DNA of 64,000 nucleotides from Chitinispirillales bacterium (GCA_031254105.1 JAIRVB010000027.1:62001-126000), one strand, 5' to 3'; positions 42,403 to 51,788 are shown, counted from the stretch's first letter. Notes: generated by a model from the sequence alone, not told the origin. Numbers and translations: made by a program.

Positions 42403-43149
42403 GTGAAAGATAACAATGAAAACATACGAATAAACCGCTATCTCGCGCAGTGCGGGCTTGGCTCAAGGCGAAAGTGTGACGAGCTTGTGCGGAGCGGCCA
42501 TATTTTTATAAACGGTGAAAAGGTCACTGAATTGGGCGCTAAGGTTTCTCCCAAAGATAAAGTAGAATATAAGGGAAAAGCGTTAAGACCGGTAAAAAAG
42601 CTTGAGTACTGGGCATACTATAAGCCCCGCGAGATAATGGTAACGAGTGACGATCCGCAAGGCCGTACCACAATCTATGATGTGTTAAGAAGAGATGGGC
42701 TTGACGCCGGTCTCCTCAAATATGTCGGCAGGCTTGACTATCTTTCCGAAGGGCTGCTTTTGCTTACAAATGACGGTGACCTTATCCATAGCCTTACCCA
42801 CCCGCGTTTTCGCATTAAGAAAGTGTATCTTGTGAAAACCGCTGCCGCGCTTGAAAAGCGGGATGAGGCGAAACTTGTTGATGGAGTAGAATCGCAAGGG
42901 GCGCTGCTTCGCGCGGCGGCTGTAAATCCGGTTGATGTAAAACTTGACCAAAATTGGTATGAGGTAACGCTCTTTGAAGGAAAAAACCGGCAAATACGCC
43001 GCATGTTTGAGGGGATAGGTCATGAGGTAAGGAAGCTGCGGCGTATAGCGTTTGGATCTGTAAAACTTGGCGAGATGAAAACAGGCGAGTTCAGAGAACT
43101 CACCTTACGGGAGATCAGGGGGTTGAAAAACGCTGGGTTTAAGAGATAG
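42403..43149 (+). CDS. Pseudouridine synthase, RluB/RsuA family
   Basis: 248 aa. The N-terminal S4 RNA-binding domain (INRYLAQCGLGSRRKCDELVRSGHI in two parts) precedes a catalytic domain with GRLDYLSEGLLLLTNDG, where Asp112 is the nucleophile. KVYLVKT, and GKNRQIRRMFEGIGHEV later, are the family motifs of RluB/RluE/RsuA. It isomerises uridine in rRNA, most likely 23S given the opening. The GTG start has GAAAGGA 6 nt upstream. It may be co-transcribed with the DUF512 gene. Confidence 0.93.
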   Translation: MKDNNENIRINRYLAQCGLGSRRKCDELVRSGHIFINGEKVTELGAKVSPKDKVEYKGKALRPVKKLEYWAYYKPREIMVTSDDPQGRTTIYDVLRRDGLDAGLLKYVGRLDYLSEGLLLLTNDGDLIHSLTHPRFRIKKVYLVKTAAALEKRDEAKLVDGVESQGALLRAAAVNPVDVKLDQNWYEVTLFEGKNRQIRRMFEGIGHEVRKLRRIAFGSVKLGEMKTGEFRELTLREIRGLKNAGFKR

Positions 43150-43168
43150 TGAGAACGTTCATAGGCGA

Positions 43169-43489
43169 TTACCGCTGCAGCTCCAGAAGCTGCTCCATCT
43201 GGTTCAATACAAGGTTTTGATATTTGAGATCCAGTTCATTAAAACAGTAAGCTACACGAAGAAGTTCCTTACCGTCTCCTTCATACATCACACCCTCTCC
43301 TGTTCTGAGCCATTTTTCCGATATTCCAAAAGTAGAATAAATTACTATTATCGTTTTTTCGGTTATCTTTTTCGATTCCCTTTCAAGTCCGGTGAGATGA
43401 CCCTGTACGATTCCGATTTTCTCGCCAAACTCAACTTGAGTTAAGCCGAGAGATTTTCTTAGTTTTTTGATGCGCGCTCCAATTGACAT
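43169..43489 (-). CDS. XRE-family (helix-turn-helix) regulator
   Basis: 106 aa from the chosen start. GARIKKLRKSLGLTQVEFGEKI, then GIVQGHLTGLERESKKI form a classical Cro/CI helix-turn-helix; FGISEKWLRTGEG is a common continuation in phage-like repressors. The C-terminal 40 residues may be for dimerisation. ATG 43489 is preferred because GGGAGGAAAATT precedes it; 24 further in-frame codons upstream lack a site. It is convergent with rluB. Its target is unknown; a self-regulating operator could lie in 43490-43700 but was not identified. Confidence 0.85.
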   Translation of the reverse strand: MSIGARIKKLRKSLGLTQVEFGEKIGIVQGHLTGLERESKKITEKTIIVIYSTFGISEKWLRTGEGVMYEGDGKELLRVAYCFNELDLKYQNLVLNQMEQLLELQR

Positions 43490-43705
43490 AATTTTCCTCC
43501 CTGCGCTGTAATGAATTGATATATTTGAAAAGCTGCAACCGATGTACTTGAAAACCGGCATTGATATTACCCATATCCGCTAAGATACGGACTATTATTC
43601 TTTATTATGTTTATTTAATACAATAATTTATAAAATAAATTATTGATTGAAAAAAGTCAATGATTTATTATGTAAATATTTGACCAAAAGACAGCCGTTC
43701 CATAA

Positions 43706-45100
43706 TCATCCGTAAACAGATGTTATATCATATGTTCTCATTTTCAAATATAAAGTTTTCTGACAGATACCAAGAATTTTCGCGGCGTTGGCCTTGTGAC
43801 CGTTAACAGAACCCAGTACATGAAGTATAAGCCTGCGTTCCACATCCTTCATTAAAAGCGATTGAGAAAAGCCAGGGGCGCCGGCAACATCGAAATTATT
43901 CGATATACCGTCCATAGTTTCAGTTTCCCCGGCAGGCTTACTGTTTACCTTCAAGAACGAAAGGTCTTTGCCGCTCACCATTCTATCTTGTGTCAATATA
44001 CATGTTCGTTCCACCACGTTCCTGAGTTCTCTGATGTTGCCGGGCCACCTGTACGCTTTGAGCGTATCTATAGCGCTTTTGTCAAATTGTTTCTGACACC
44101 CGTGCCGCTTAATGAAATGGTTTACTAAAAGAGGTATGTCATCAACGCGTTCTCTCAACGAAGGAACGAAAACAGACAGAACGTTAAGACGGTAAAACAG
44201 ATCCTCTCTGAATTTTTTCTCCATCACTAACTTTTCAAGCGGTTGATTTGTAGCGCAGATAATGCGCACATTAAGATAAATATTTTTAGTTCCGCCCACA
44301 CGTCTGATATCGCCGGTTTCCAGAAATCGCAGAAGCTTTGCCTGAAGATGAAAAGGTATTTCTCCGATTTCGTCCAAAAAAAGCGTACCGCCATTTCCCA
44401 TCTCGGCAAGGCCGATTTTTTGTGTTTTAGCATCTGTAAAAGCGCCCTTTTCATATCCAAATAGTTCACTTTCCAAAAGCCCGGCTGAAAATGAAGCGCA
44501 GTTTACAGGAACAAATGGCTTTTCGGCTCTGGGGCTTTGATTATGTATAGTGCGCGCGACTACCTCTTTTCCGCTGCCGCTGCCGCCTGAAATGAGAACA
44601 TTGGAATCTGTAGGGGCTATTCTGCCAAGAATACTCCGAAGGTCAGACATCGCCTTGCTTGTACCGATAAGCGTGCTGTCGGCCCCGCTTTTTTCCAGTT
44701 CGCTTTTAAGGAATTTCACGTTTATTTTTGAATTATACTGTTCCATAGCGCGTTCAATACAAGCGATAAGTTCAAATAAGGAACACAGTCTGCGCATATA
44801 CCCGAACGCGCCAAGTTTCAAATATTTAACCGCGTCCTTAATTGTGGTGTTGTTAGTAAGTGTTATAATTTCAGATTGTACCTGCTTTTCCTTTATAAGG
44901 TTTAAAATATCAATAACATTAATTTGAGGCATAGTAATATCAAGAAGCGCAACATGATAATTATCTTTATTCAGCATCTTAAAAGCTGTCTCGCTGTTAT
45001 CAACAGCGGTGATTAAATAGCCTGCCACTGAAAGATAATTAGTAAGAAACATTCTGAACGCCGCGTTATTGTCAACTACCAGTACTTTCCCCTTGCTCAC
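43706..45100 (-). CDS. Sigma-54-dependent response regulator (NtrC family) with atypical receiver
   Basis: 464 aa. A receiver domain (1-120) is followed by an AAA+ sigma-54 activator domain: Walker A GGSGSGKE at 172-179, GAFTDA at 219-224 (sigma-54 contact), Walker B LFLDEI at 240-245. A Fis-type helix-turn-helix at the end (NAAKILGICQKTLYLKM) closes it. The phospho-acceptor Asp54 is present, but the second acidic residue is replaced (Asp10-Asn11-Asn12) and the conserved Lys is replaced within YMRR at 101-104, so phosphorylation may be weakened. The GTG start at 45100 has a perfect AGGAGG upstream. It follows the FGE-like gene and a related stand-alone receiver. No -24/-12 promoter was identified. 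Confidence 0.92.
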   Translation of the reverse strand: MSKGKVLVVDNNAAFRMFLTNYLSVAGYLITAVDNSETAFKMLNKDNYHVALLDITMPQINVIDILNLIKEKQVQSEIITLTNNTTIKDAVKYLKLGAFGYMRRLCSLFELIACIERAMEQYNSKINVKFLKSELEKSGADSTLIGTSKAMSDLRSILGRIAPTDSNVLISGGSGSGKEVVARTIHNQSPRAEKPFVPVNCASFSAGLLESELFGYEKGAFTDAKTQKIGLAEMGNGGTLFLDEIGEIPFHLQAKLLRFLETGDIRRVGGTKNIYLNVRIICATNQPLEKLVMEKKFREDLFYRLNVLSVFVPSLRERVDDIPLLVNHFIKRHGCQKQFDKSAIDTLKAYRWPGNIRELRNVVERTCILTQDRMVSGKDLSFLKVNSKPAGETETMDGISNNFDVAGAPGFSQSLLMKDVERRLILHVLGSVNGHKANAAKILGICQKTLYLKMRTYDITSVYG

Positions 45101-45146
45101 TATAAATCCTCCTGTACTATTACCCCAAAAAGCGCAACATAAACAG

Positions 45147-46082
45147 CTACCGCGTTTTGCTCTCGTTGTCATGAGATGAGGAGAGCGCAGGGCGGAAACC
45201 GGTGTTCGGGTTTGGGGTAGTTGGAGGAAAGGAACAACGGGTAGAAATCCGGCAATGCGCCCTGTGACTGGCCCAGCTGCCGCCGCGGATAATGCGTAAA
45301 GTACCGGATGGAGCTCCTGTGGGATTTATTCGTGGAGATGAACTGTAATCCTCAGACCAATCATTGACCCATTCGCAAAGATTACCGTTCATATCGTATA
45401 TTCCCAGCTCATTGGGCTTTTTGGAACCTACGGGATGGGTACCGCTTCCATTACATGCTAAAAGTTCTATATATTGTTCCGGATGAGCCATAATATATTC
45501 ATGCGTCCATTTGTCGCCATCCATATTACCAACTCCTGAATTTACATTGTACCACGCGACTTCACCTGCATTATCACTTCCCGCATATCTATATCCTTTG
45601 CTTTTTATTCCGCCCCTGGCCGCGTACTCCCACTCAGCCTCTGTCAACAGGCGGTATTTTTTTCCTGTCATTGAGTTTAGCTTTGATATAAATTCCCGCG
45701 CGTTGTCCCAACTTACAAAATGCATCGGATTATCATCCCCCGCGCCTCTTAAAGGCATTCCTGGAGCAACTTTATCCCGATGCGCCGCGATATCAAATCC
45801 CATTACTTTCCGCCACTCTTTTTGAGTTATGAGATATTTACCTATGTAAAAATCATCAACGGTTACGCTATGCGCCGGTTTTTCGTTGTCTATATTATAA
45901 CCCTCAGCCTGCTCATCCGCGCCGGCGCCCATTATAAATGTTCCCCCTTTTACAAATACCATTTCAATATTATCTTCGAAACCGGACTTTTCGTATCTCT
46001 TATTTTCTCCCTGATTATCACAGATGTCACAAACCGTAGCGCCATCAGCCATCTCCTTACTGCAACTTGAACAAATTGACAT
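45147..46082 (-). CDS. Formylglycine-generating-enzyme-like (SUMF1/FGE) protein with zinc-ribbon N-terminus
   Basis: 311 aa. Residues 1-25 carry two CxxC pairs (CSSCSKEM and CDIC), a zinc ribbon. Residues 35-305 show the FGE-sulfatase fold: MVFVKGGTFIMGAG, DFYIGKYLITQKEWRKVMG, RLLTEAEWEYAARGG, YDMNGNLCEWVNDWSED and LRIIRGGSWASHRAHCR, with GFRPA near the end. In true FGE two cysteines form the active site; here a Cys occurs in AHCRISTRCSF, which could be one of them, but the pairing is uncertain. Such proteins are more often non-catalytic or lectin-like. ATG 46082 has AAGGAG 7 nt upstream. It lies between two atypical receiver genes. Confidence 0.85.
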   Translation of the reverse strand: MSICSSCSKEMADGATVCDICDNQGENKRYEKSGFEDNIEMVFVKGGTFIMGAGADEQAEGYNIDNEKPAHSVTVDDFYIGKYLITQKEWRKVMGFDIAAHRDKVAPGMPLRGAGDDNPMHFVSWDNAREFISKLNSMTGKKYRLLTEAEWEYAARGGIKSKGYRYAGSDNAGEVAWYNVNSGVGNMDGDKWTHEYIMAHPEQYIELLACNGSGTHPVGSKKPNELGIYDMNGNLCEWVNDWSEDYSSSPRINPTGAPSGTLRIIRGGSWASHRAHCRISTRCSFPPTTPNPNTGFRPALSSSHDNESKTR

Positions 46083-46140
46083 CGAAAAACTCCTTGTAAA
46101 AATGTAATGTGTGAATTGTTTTTTACTCAAAAAGTAAATA

Positions 46141-46524
46141 CTATAAGGTTTTTGAATGTTGATGTTCCATGGCGTCTTCAATATAACTGATAAGCTCATT
46201 TAAGGAATAGGGTCTGCGCATGTACCCAAACGCCCCGAGATTCATACATTCAAGCGCCCTCCCAATCATAATGTTATCAGTGAAAGTTATCACTTTTGAC
46301 AAAATTTGTTTCCGCTTTATAAGATTCATAATGTCAATGCCGTTCATTTTCGGCATGCCGATATCAAGAAGTATAACATGGTGATAGTCACCGTTGAGCT
46401 TCTCGAAAAATGACTCAACATTACCGGCAGCGGTGACGGAGTAGCCGGCCTTAGAAAGATAATTAGTAAGAAACAGTCTCATAGCTCCGTTATTTTCAGC
46501 TACTAATATCTTCCCCTTGTTCAT
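46141..46524 (-). CDS. Stand-alone atypical response-regulator receiver
   Basis: 127 aa, a receiver domain without an output domain. KILVAENNGAMRLFLTNYLS begins it. The acidic pair is reduced to Glu10-Asn11-Asn12, the phospho-acceptor Asp54 is present in ILLDIGMP, and the expected Lys is replaced by Arg in YMRRPYS. It closely resembles the receiver of the downstream sigma-54 activator (shared FLTNYLS, GAFGYMRR), suggesting duplication. Transcribed ahead of the FGE-like gene, 58 nt away. It is likely a signalling adaptor with altered phosphorylation chemistry. Confidence 0.85.
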   Translation of the reverse strand: MNKGKILVAENNGAMRLFLTNYLSKAGYSVTAAGNVESFFEKLNGDYHHVILLDIGMPKMNGIDIMNLIKRKQILSKVITFTDNIMIGRALECMNLGAFGYMRRPYSLNELISYIEDAMEHQHSKTL

Positions 46525-46939
46525 TAACTACCCTTTCCGCAATCAGTAGTGCAGATTATAAACGTGAATAGCATGTAATTTTTCCAGGTTTTACTTCAAT
46601 GAATTTAAGGATTCCAAAAATTATATGGTAAAAAATATTTACTGATTTTAAAAGGCAATGCCCATCGGTATCGACAGTTTGTATCAAATAACAATAAACT
46701 GCTATTCGCGGATAAAATTCCGGAAACAATTTTGCGGTTTACTTTTGATTTGCAAGTCATTGAAAGTGTCTCAGTATGTTATGTGTGTAGTTGTGTAGTT
46801 GTTAATACCAATAAAATACATTCATGGCATAACACTGTCAATGATATTAATTAATTTAAAAATGTACTCACTTTTTTAAAATACCTGAAACAGGCGAATT
46901 CGCTGTCACAGGCTTCCGGCGGCGTAATTTACGTAAAAT
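46525..46939. other. Intergenic region, no gene seen
   Basis: 415 nt upstream of the receiver/FGE/activator unit, A+T-rich. No ribosome site followed by a frame, no hairpin with a T-run and no good -24/-12 pair was found. Confidence 0.4.
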
Positions 46940-47479
46940 TTATTTTGCGGCCAACCCGTTAACATACTCCGCAATTGGTTTCAGAGTATCTTTATCTATA
47001 AAGTCAATCCCTTTGCCATGCGTCGCAACAAACATTTTATCCTCATCGGAAAGTTCGCTTTCTTTTTTCCGTTTCAGAATAAAATTTAATACTCCCATCG
47101 CGGTTTTATCTGCGAAACCTAATTTTTGATAATCTATTGAACCGCGAAGATGGAAAAACTTGATTTTACTTTGCTGTTCACGGCTAAATCCCATGTCAAT
47201 TATTTTTTTATAATCTGTAATGGCGGGATCAGCCAGACCGACTGTAAACACAACGATTTTTTTATCTTTAAGCGCGGCTAACTGCTTTTTCAAACAGGCC
47301 GCTCCGCCGATTCCTCCAGCGTAAAGCCCGCCTCCTGATATAACGGTATCATAACCGCTCAAGTCCGGTTGCTTTCTTGCCGTTAAGTTGATTGCCTGAC
47401 AATTCAGGATTTCAGCAAGCCTTTTCGCGTAGCGTTCGGTACTGCCGTATTTTGATTTGTAAATAATAACTGTTTTCAT
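46940..47479 (-). CDS. Flavodoxin-domain protein (HemG-like)
   Basis: 179 aa. The FMN phosphate loop YKSKYGSTERYAKRLAE is at residues 7-23, and GGGLYAGGIGG and FTVGLADP are the other flavin contacts. The length and the C-terminal region match the flavodoxin_5 group that includes menaquinone-dependent protoporphyrinogen oxidase HemG. A heme role is possible, since hemA/L/B are in the window, but is not shown; general redox function is equally likely. Ribosome site AAGGAAT precedes the ATG. It stands alone. Confidence 0.78.
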   Translation of the reverse strand: MKTVIIYKSKYGSTERYAKRLAEILNCQAINLTARKQPDLSGYDTVISGGGLYAGGIGGAACLKKQLAALKDKKIVVFTVGLADPAITDYKKIIDMGFSREQQSKIKFFHLRGSIDYQKLGFADKTAMGVLNFILKRKKESELSDEDKMFVATHGKGIDFIDKDTLKPIAEYVNGLAAK

Positions 47480-47668
47480 CGCTTATTCCTTATATACGGC
47501 AATTGCTCGTCAATTGCTCGTTGATAATTACCAGCTTTATGCAGCGGCACTGGTTTTGCCCGTTTCCCTTATGTTATAAAATAGTTTAAGTGGAGGCTGT
47601 TTTGGGAATCTCAATATAAATTACAGATTTTTTCGCGGGCTATATAACACGCCTCTTCCCAAAAATTA

Positions 47669-47685
47669 TTTTGGTAGTGATTATT
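47669..47685 (-). promoter_or_regulatory. Recurrent AATAATCACTACCAAAA motif
   Basis: On the minus strand reads AATAATCACTACCAAAA, two changes from the 17-mer at 25439/59775. It lies between the divergent flavodoxin and folD genes, about 190 nt from the former and 74 nt from the latter. Confidence 0.35.
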
Positions 47686-47758
47686 GAAACGCAAGTTTTA
47701 TCGTTCATGAAGCATTAGATACAGGTCATTTTTTCGGGTGAGTTCAAAAGGAGCTTTC

Positions 47759-48601
47759 ATGGCTGTTATATTAGACGGCAAAGCGCTTGCAAAAAGCACA
47801 GAACAGGCGCTTTCGGGTAGAGTTAACCGGTTTAAAAGTAAATCGGGCAGAGTGCCGCGGCTCGCCACGATTCTTGTGGGAGATGATCCCGCTTCCGCTA
47901 CATATGTTAAAATGAAGGGCAACGCCTGCGCACGGGTAGGCATGCTGTCGCTTCGGATTGAGATGGGGCAGGGAACAACTACAAAACAGCTTCTTGACAA
48001 GATAAATGAGCTTAATGATGATCCTTTGACTGATGGTATTCTGCTGCAACATCCGGTTCCGTCTCAGGTTGACGAACGCGCCGCGTTTGAAGCTGTCTCT
48101 CTTGAAAAGGACGTGGATGGGGTGACCTGCCTTGGTTTTGGAAGAATGTCTATGGGCAGAGCCGCGTATGGCAGCGCAACGCCTGCCGGGATTATGAGAC
48201 TTCTTGATCATTATAATATTAGACCCGATGGCAAGCATGCTGTTGTTATAGGAAGGAGTCCGATATTGGGGAAACCTATGGCTATGATGCTTCTGAACAG
48301 AAACGCTACGGTTACTGTCTGCCATTCAAAAACGCGAGATTTGGCTGATTTCGTGCGAAGCGCGGATATTGTTGTAGCCGCTGCCGGTAAACCGCAGCTC
48401 GTAAAAGGGGAGTGGATCAAGGAGGGTGCGGTGGTGGTTGACGCTGGGTATCATCCGGGAAATGTGGGGGATGTCGAATTGACATCTGCATCTCTTAAAG
48501 CAAGCGCTTATACGCCTGTGCCGGGCGGGGTAGGGCCGATGACTATTTCGACCCTGATACAGCAGACTATGGACGCGGCGGAGAAGTCAATTATTAATTA
48601 A
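47759..48601 (+). CDS. folD: Bifunctional methylenetetrahydrofolate dehydrogenase/cyclohydrolase
   Basis: 280 aa, normal length. Family motifs: [18 protein letters not shown] (substrate site, with catalytic Lys in the Y-x3-K pattern), [44 protein letters not shown] (NADP site) and the ending [14 protein letters not shown]. Interconverts one-carbon folates in the cytoplasm. ATG 47759 is chosen because AAAGGAG precedes it; an upstream in-frame GTG has no site. It stands alone. Confidence 0.97.
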   Translation: MAVILDGKALAKSTEQALSGRVNRFKSKSGRVPRLATILVGDDPASATYVKMKGNACARVGMLSLRIEMGQGTTTKQLLDKINELNDDPLTDGILLQHPVPSQVDERAAFEAVSLEKDVDGVTCLGFGRMSMGRAAYGSATPAGIMRLLDHYNIRPDGKHAVVIGRSPILGKPMAMMLLNRNATVTVCHSKTRDLADFVRSADIVVAAAGKPQLVKGEWIKEGAVVVDAGYHPGNVGDVELTSASLKASAYTPVPGGVGPMTISTLIQQTMDAAEKSIIN

Positions 48602-48664
48602 TGACTTAGTGGTTCATAAATGTTAACGGATAGTTGATAATCAACACCTTTTAAAGGGGGAAGC

Positions 48665-50611
48665 ATGACCAGAAAACTAAACTTTACCGCGGCTGCCGCG
48701 GTTGCTGTTTGTGCGGGCGTTTCTGTTTTCGGCGCACCGGGCGATCCGCATATTTGGCAGCGCTACAACCCTAACATCAGCTACAGTTTTCTTGATGATC
48801 CCAATAAGGTAGCGATGCCGACCAGGGACAATATCCCTGCCGGTTCGAATTACAATATACAAGGCGCAAAGTCAGACGGCTGGTGGACGTTTATATGGGG
48901 TCCCAGAGCTAATGGCCATCTCACGGCTAATAATAACCGTATAGTCAGGGATGAGATTATAAATCCCATGCTTGCGCGCATGAATGAGGAGTTCGCATAT
49001 TTTAGAGATGTAATGGGCTGGCCTGTCGACAGGCTCGCTCAGCAAGGTTACCGCAGTCAGATTTGGCTTTACGGTTCCGGCGCAAGGCCGAATGATCAAG
49101 CGGACAGCACCGCGCAGGGCGGGTGGCAAAGCTCCGTCAACGGTTATCCCATAGTGCTTCTTTCGTGGAGACCGGTTTTGGCGTTTCATGACGCCAGTTA
49201 TCGCGCCGCCGGATTTAATGACGCGGCTTCTCAAACCGGCGGAGTGGTTCATGAGGGTATACACGCGATTTTGGCCAGTATGCCGGATGCCAGCAGAATT
49301 CCGGGCTGGTTTCATGAGGGCGGCAACACCTGGCTTCAGCAGCAGGCGGACGCGCAGCGGGCAGACAGATACGGCAGTTGGGCGACTCTTAACGGTCCAA
49401 CTTTTATGGCTCCGTTCATGCCCATTGAATGCTACAGCGGATGGCTGCAGGATGGATCCTTTGGCGGCCCTAATGCGGAAGGTGTTAACAGATACAATTC
49501 ATCAAATCAGCAGTTATGTACTTGGCGCGCATGGCTTGGAGGCAATCAGTACGGCAATGGATTTCCTTCGTTTTTAGGTGAGTGGCTGGGATTAGGTTCT
49601 ATTCCGTGGATATGGATGAACGCTAACGGCAGGGTACTTGAGGGAATGGCAAATGGCAAGACCGGTTCTCCGGGTCTTGGTGAAGAGCAGGTAAGACGGC
49701 TTATCACGGAGTACAGGGCCAAACAGGCTACTCTTGACCTTAGAAACTGGACGCAGTCTGCAAGAACTGTTATGAATAATAACTTTGGCCGCAATCTCGG
49801 GCCGGAAGGAAACGCCGCAGGCGGAAACTGGTTTCCAAATCTGCCGGCATGGAGAGCAACCCCTTACGCCGTAACAACAAGAGCAAACGACGCTCTTACT
49901 CCCGATTCGCTAACGCTTCCCGGCTGGTCAGGCGCCAATCAGATCCCCTTAACAATACCGGCAAACATGGATATGGTAACGGTTGAACTCATGGCCGACA
50001 CCGCGAATATGACTTTGCAGCTCTGCTACAGAGCTGCGGACGGAACCGCTGTGTATAGCGTACCTGTCAATGGCATAGTTGGAGGAAGTGTAGAAACCAG
50101 TATACGTTTAGACAAGCGCCCCGCCAACAATGTTATAATAGCGGTTATTGCCAGTACCGACTATATCTACAGAGGCGATGCGACACGATTCGCTAAATAT
50201 AAGTACAAAATCAAAGTCCCCTCCACTGTCACGGCAGCAGATGTCAACATCAGACATTATAATATCGATAATATGGTTAACAGTCCCGGTTACCCAACCG
50301 GCCAGGTTTCTATCGGCAAGGATGCTACGCAAAATTCAAAAGTCAGGCGTTCTTCCTCATTTAATACGGCGGCGGGCAAATCCGGATCTCTGAATGTAAA
50401 TTTCAGCATCCAGTCGCCGGCCCCTGTTTGTTTTGACATTTACAGTACTGCCGGAGCTTTAGTTAAGTCGGTACCTATGGGTTACAGAGCGGCGGGAGAG
50501 TATAGAGAAGTACTGGATATGCGCAAGTTTGGTTTATCATCAGGAACGTACATTATAAGGCTGAGAGGCGTGCCGGAAGCTGGAGCCGGAACAGCTATGT
50601 TTATTAAGTAG
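48665..50611 (+). CDS. Secreted HEGIH-motif protein with C-terminal sorting tail
   Basis: 648 aa. Signal peptide 1-23. The central part contains VVHEGIHAIL (His196, Glu197, His200), a zincin HExxH motif, and 17 residues later FHEGG with Glu218 as a possible third ligand (gluzincin-like). It is rich in Trp, Asn and Gly, like surface glycan- or peptide-active enzymes. Residues about 400-540 form a beta domain (MVTVELMADTANMTL). The end (VCFDIYSTAGALVKSV then SSGTYIIRLRG) resembles the Por-secretion/Fibrobacter-type C-terminal tail used for export and anchoring. No known peptidase family was recognised, so the catalytic call is inference. Strong AAAGGGGG before the ATG. Confidence 0.68.
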   Translation: MTRKLNFTAAAAVAVCAGVSVFGAPGDPHIWQRYNPNISYSFLDDPNKVAMPTRDNIPAGSNYNIQGAKSDGWWTFIWGPRANGHLTANNNRIVRDEIINPMLARMNEEFAYFRDVMGWPVDRLAQQGYRSQIWLYGSGARPNDQADSTAQGGWQSSVNGYPIVLLSWRPVLAFHDASYRAAGFNDAASQTGGVVHEGIHAILASMPDASRIPGWFHEGGNTWLQQQADAQRADRYGSWATLNGPTFMAPFMPIECYSGWLQDGSFGGPNAEGVNRYNSSNQQLCTWRAWLGGNQYGNGFPSFLGEWLGLGSIPWIWMNANGRVLEGMANGKTGSPGLGEEQVRRLITEYRAKQATLDLRNWTQSARTVMNNNFGRNLGPEGNAAGGNWFPNLPAWRATPYAVTTRANDALTPDSLTLPGWSGANQIPLTIPANMDMVTVELMADTANMTLQLCYRAADGTAVYSVPVNGIVGGSVETSIRLDKRPANNVIIAVIASTDYIYRGDATRFAKYKYKIKVPSTVTAADVNIRHYNIDNMVNSPGYPTGQVSIGKDATQNSKVRRSSSFNTAAGKSGSLNVNFSIQSPAPVCFDIYSTAGALVKSVPMGYRAAGEYREVLDMRKFGLSSGTYIIRLRGVPEAGAGTAMFIK

Positions 50612-50695
50612 TTGATTTTTGAAACAGAGAGCGGGAAGCTGCCCTTCCAGCGGCTTTCCGTAATAAAACTATTTCCAAGCGGAATATCTATAAAA

Positions 50696-51595
50696 ATGGA
50701 TTCTCAAAACGATATTGTTTTCAGATCGGCGTTTATCGCGCTTGCGGGCCGTCCAAACAGCGGTAAGTCTACTCTCATGAATACTGTTCTGCAAGAACAG
50801 ATCTCAATTGCGACCTCTCTGCCCCAGACTACAAGACGTAACATCAGGGGGATTTACACAACAGAAGAGATGCAGATCGTTTTTATTGATACGCCCGGAA
50901 TTCACAAAGGTAAACATACTCTCAATGAAATTATGCTTCAGGAAGCGACAAGCGCGCTTGGAACGGGTACGGATTTGATTTGCTACTTAATAGATTTGTC
51001 AAGAGATTTCGGTAAAGAGGAGTGTATATGCGCTTCCGCTGTATCAGGCGCAAATATTCCTGTAATGCTTGTGTTTAACAAAACTGACCTTTGTCCGGAT
51101 ATTGATATTAAGGCCGCCTCTTTTTTCGCTAAATTTCCCGACCTGATAAATTTTCCGCAAGTAAGGCTTTCCGCTGTTGATCCGCGTGCCGGTGAAATTT
51201 TTCTGAACGCGGCCAGCCCTTTTATACATGAGGGGCCTAAATATTTTGATGATGATTCACTCACAGACGCGACTTTGCGCACTTTAGCCGCTGAATTTAT
51301 CCGCAAGCAGATTATTTTAAATACCCGTCAGGAGGTTCCGCACGCGGTATTTGTAGAGATTGATTCATACAAGGAGGAGGCTTCCGGTCACAAAATTGAG
51401 GCGTCTATACATGTGGAAACAATCGGACAGAAGGGGATTATAATCGGTTCCCGCGGACATCTGATCGACAAAATAAAGAGAGACTCACGCAGGGAGCTTG
51501 AACTGCTTGCCGGGATGAGGGTTTCGCTTAAGTTTCATGTAAAGGTTACGCCGAACTGGCGCGATAACAGCGCGTTTTTAAGGTCGGCGCGGTAA
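50696..51595 (+). CDS. era: GTPase Era
   Basis: 299 aa. G1 is GRPNSGKST (18-26), G2 follows in TSLPQTTRRNIRGI, G3 is IDTPGIHKGKHT, and G4 is NKTD. The C-terminal KH domain is visible (VETIGQKGIIIGSRGHLIDKI, then RVSLKFHVKVTPNWRDN). Era binds 16S rRNA in 30S assembly. ATG 50696 aligns with the family start; 28 earlier in-frame codons from a TTG are probably not used. The ribosome site is weak (GGAAT, about 11 nt away). It lies 84 nt after the secreted protein, same strand. Confidence 0.95.
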   Translation: MDSQNDIVFRSAFIALAGRPNSGKSTLMNTVLQEQISIATSLPQTTRRNIRGIYTTEEMQIVFIDTPGIHKGKHTLNEIMLQEATSALGTGTDLICYLIDLSRDFGKEECICASAVSGANIPVMLVFNKTDLCPDIDIKAASFFAKFPDLINFPQVRLSAVDPRAGEIFLNAASPFIHEGPKYFDDDSLTDATLRTLAAEFIRKQIILNTRQEVPHAVFVEIDSYKEEASGHKIEASIHVETIGQKGIIIGSRGHLIDKIKRDSRRELELLAGMRVSLKFHVKVTPNWRDNSAFLRSAR

Positions 51596-51626
51596 TCAGC
51601 AGGAGGCTGTAATAAAAGGCGGCTCT

Positions 51627-51715
51627 CATCCGTCACTCCCGCAAAGGCGGGAAGCGCTGTTACCTGTTATTCCGACAGGAACAACAGACCCCCGCTTTCG
51701 CGGGGGTGACGGATG
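51627..51715. repeat. Composite REP-like element downstream of era
   Basis: 89 bp. Outer arms CATCCGTCAC (51627-51636) and GTGACGGATG (51706-51715) are exact complements. Inside are two hairpins, TCCCGC-AAAG-GCGGGA (51637-51652) and CCCCCGC-TTTC-GCGGGGG (51689-51706). It probably also terminates era transcription. It belongs to the same palindrome family as 25295 and 32341. Confidence 0.8.
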
Positions 51716-51788
51716 GAAGACTATGCCTTTGCTACAGCCCCATCTGCTTATAAATAAGCTGACAGTATCCGCTTATTTTTATAACGCG

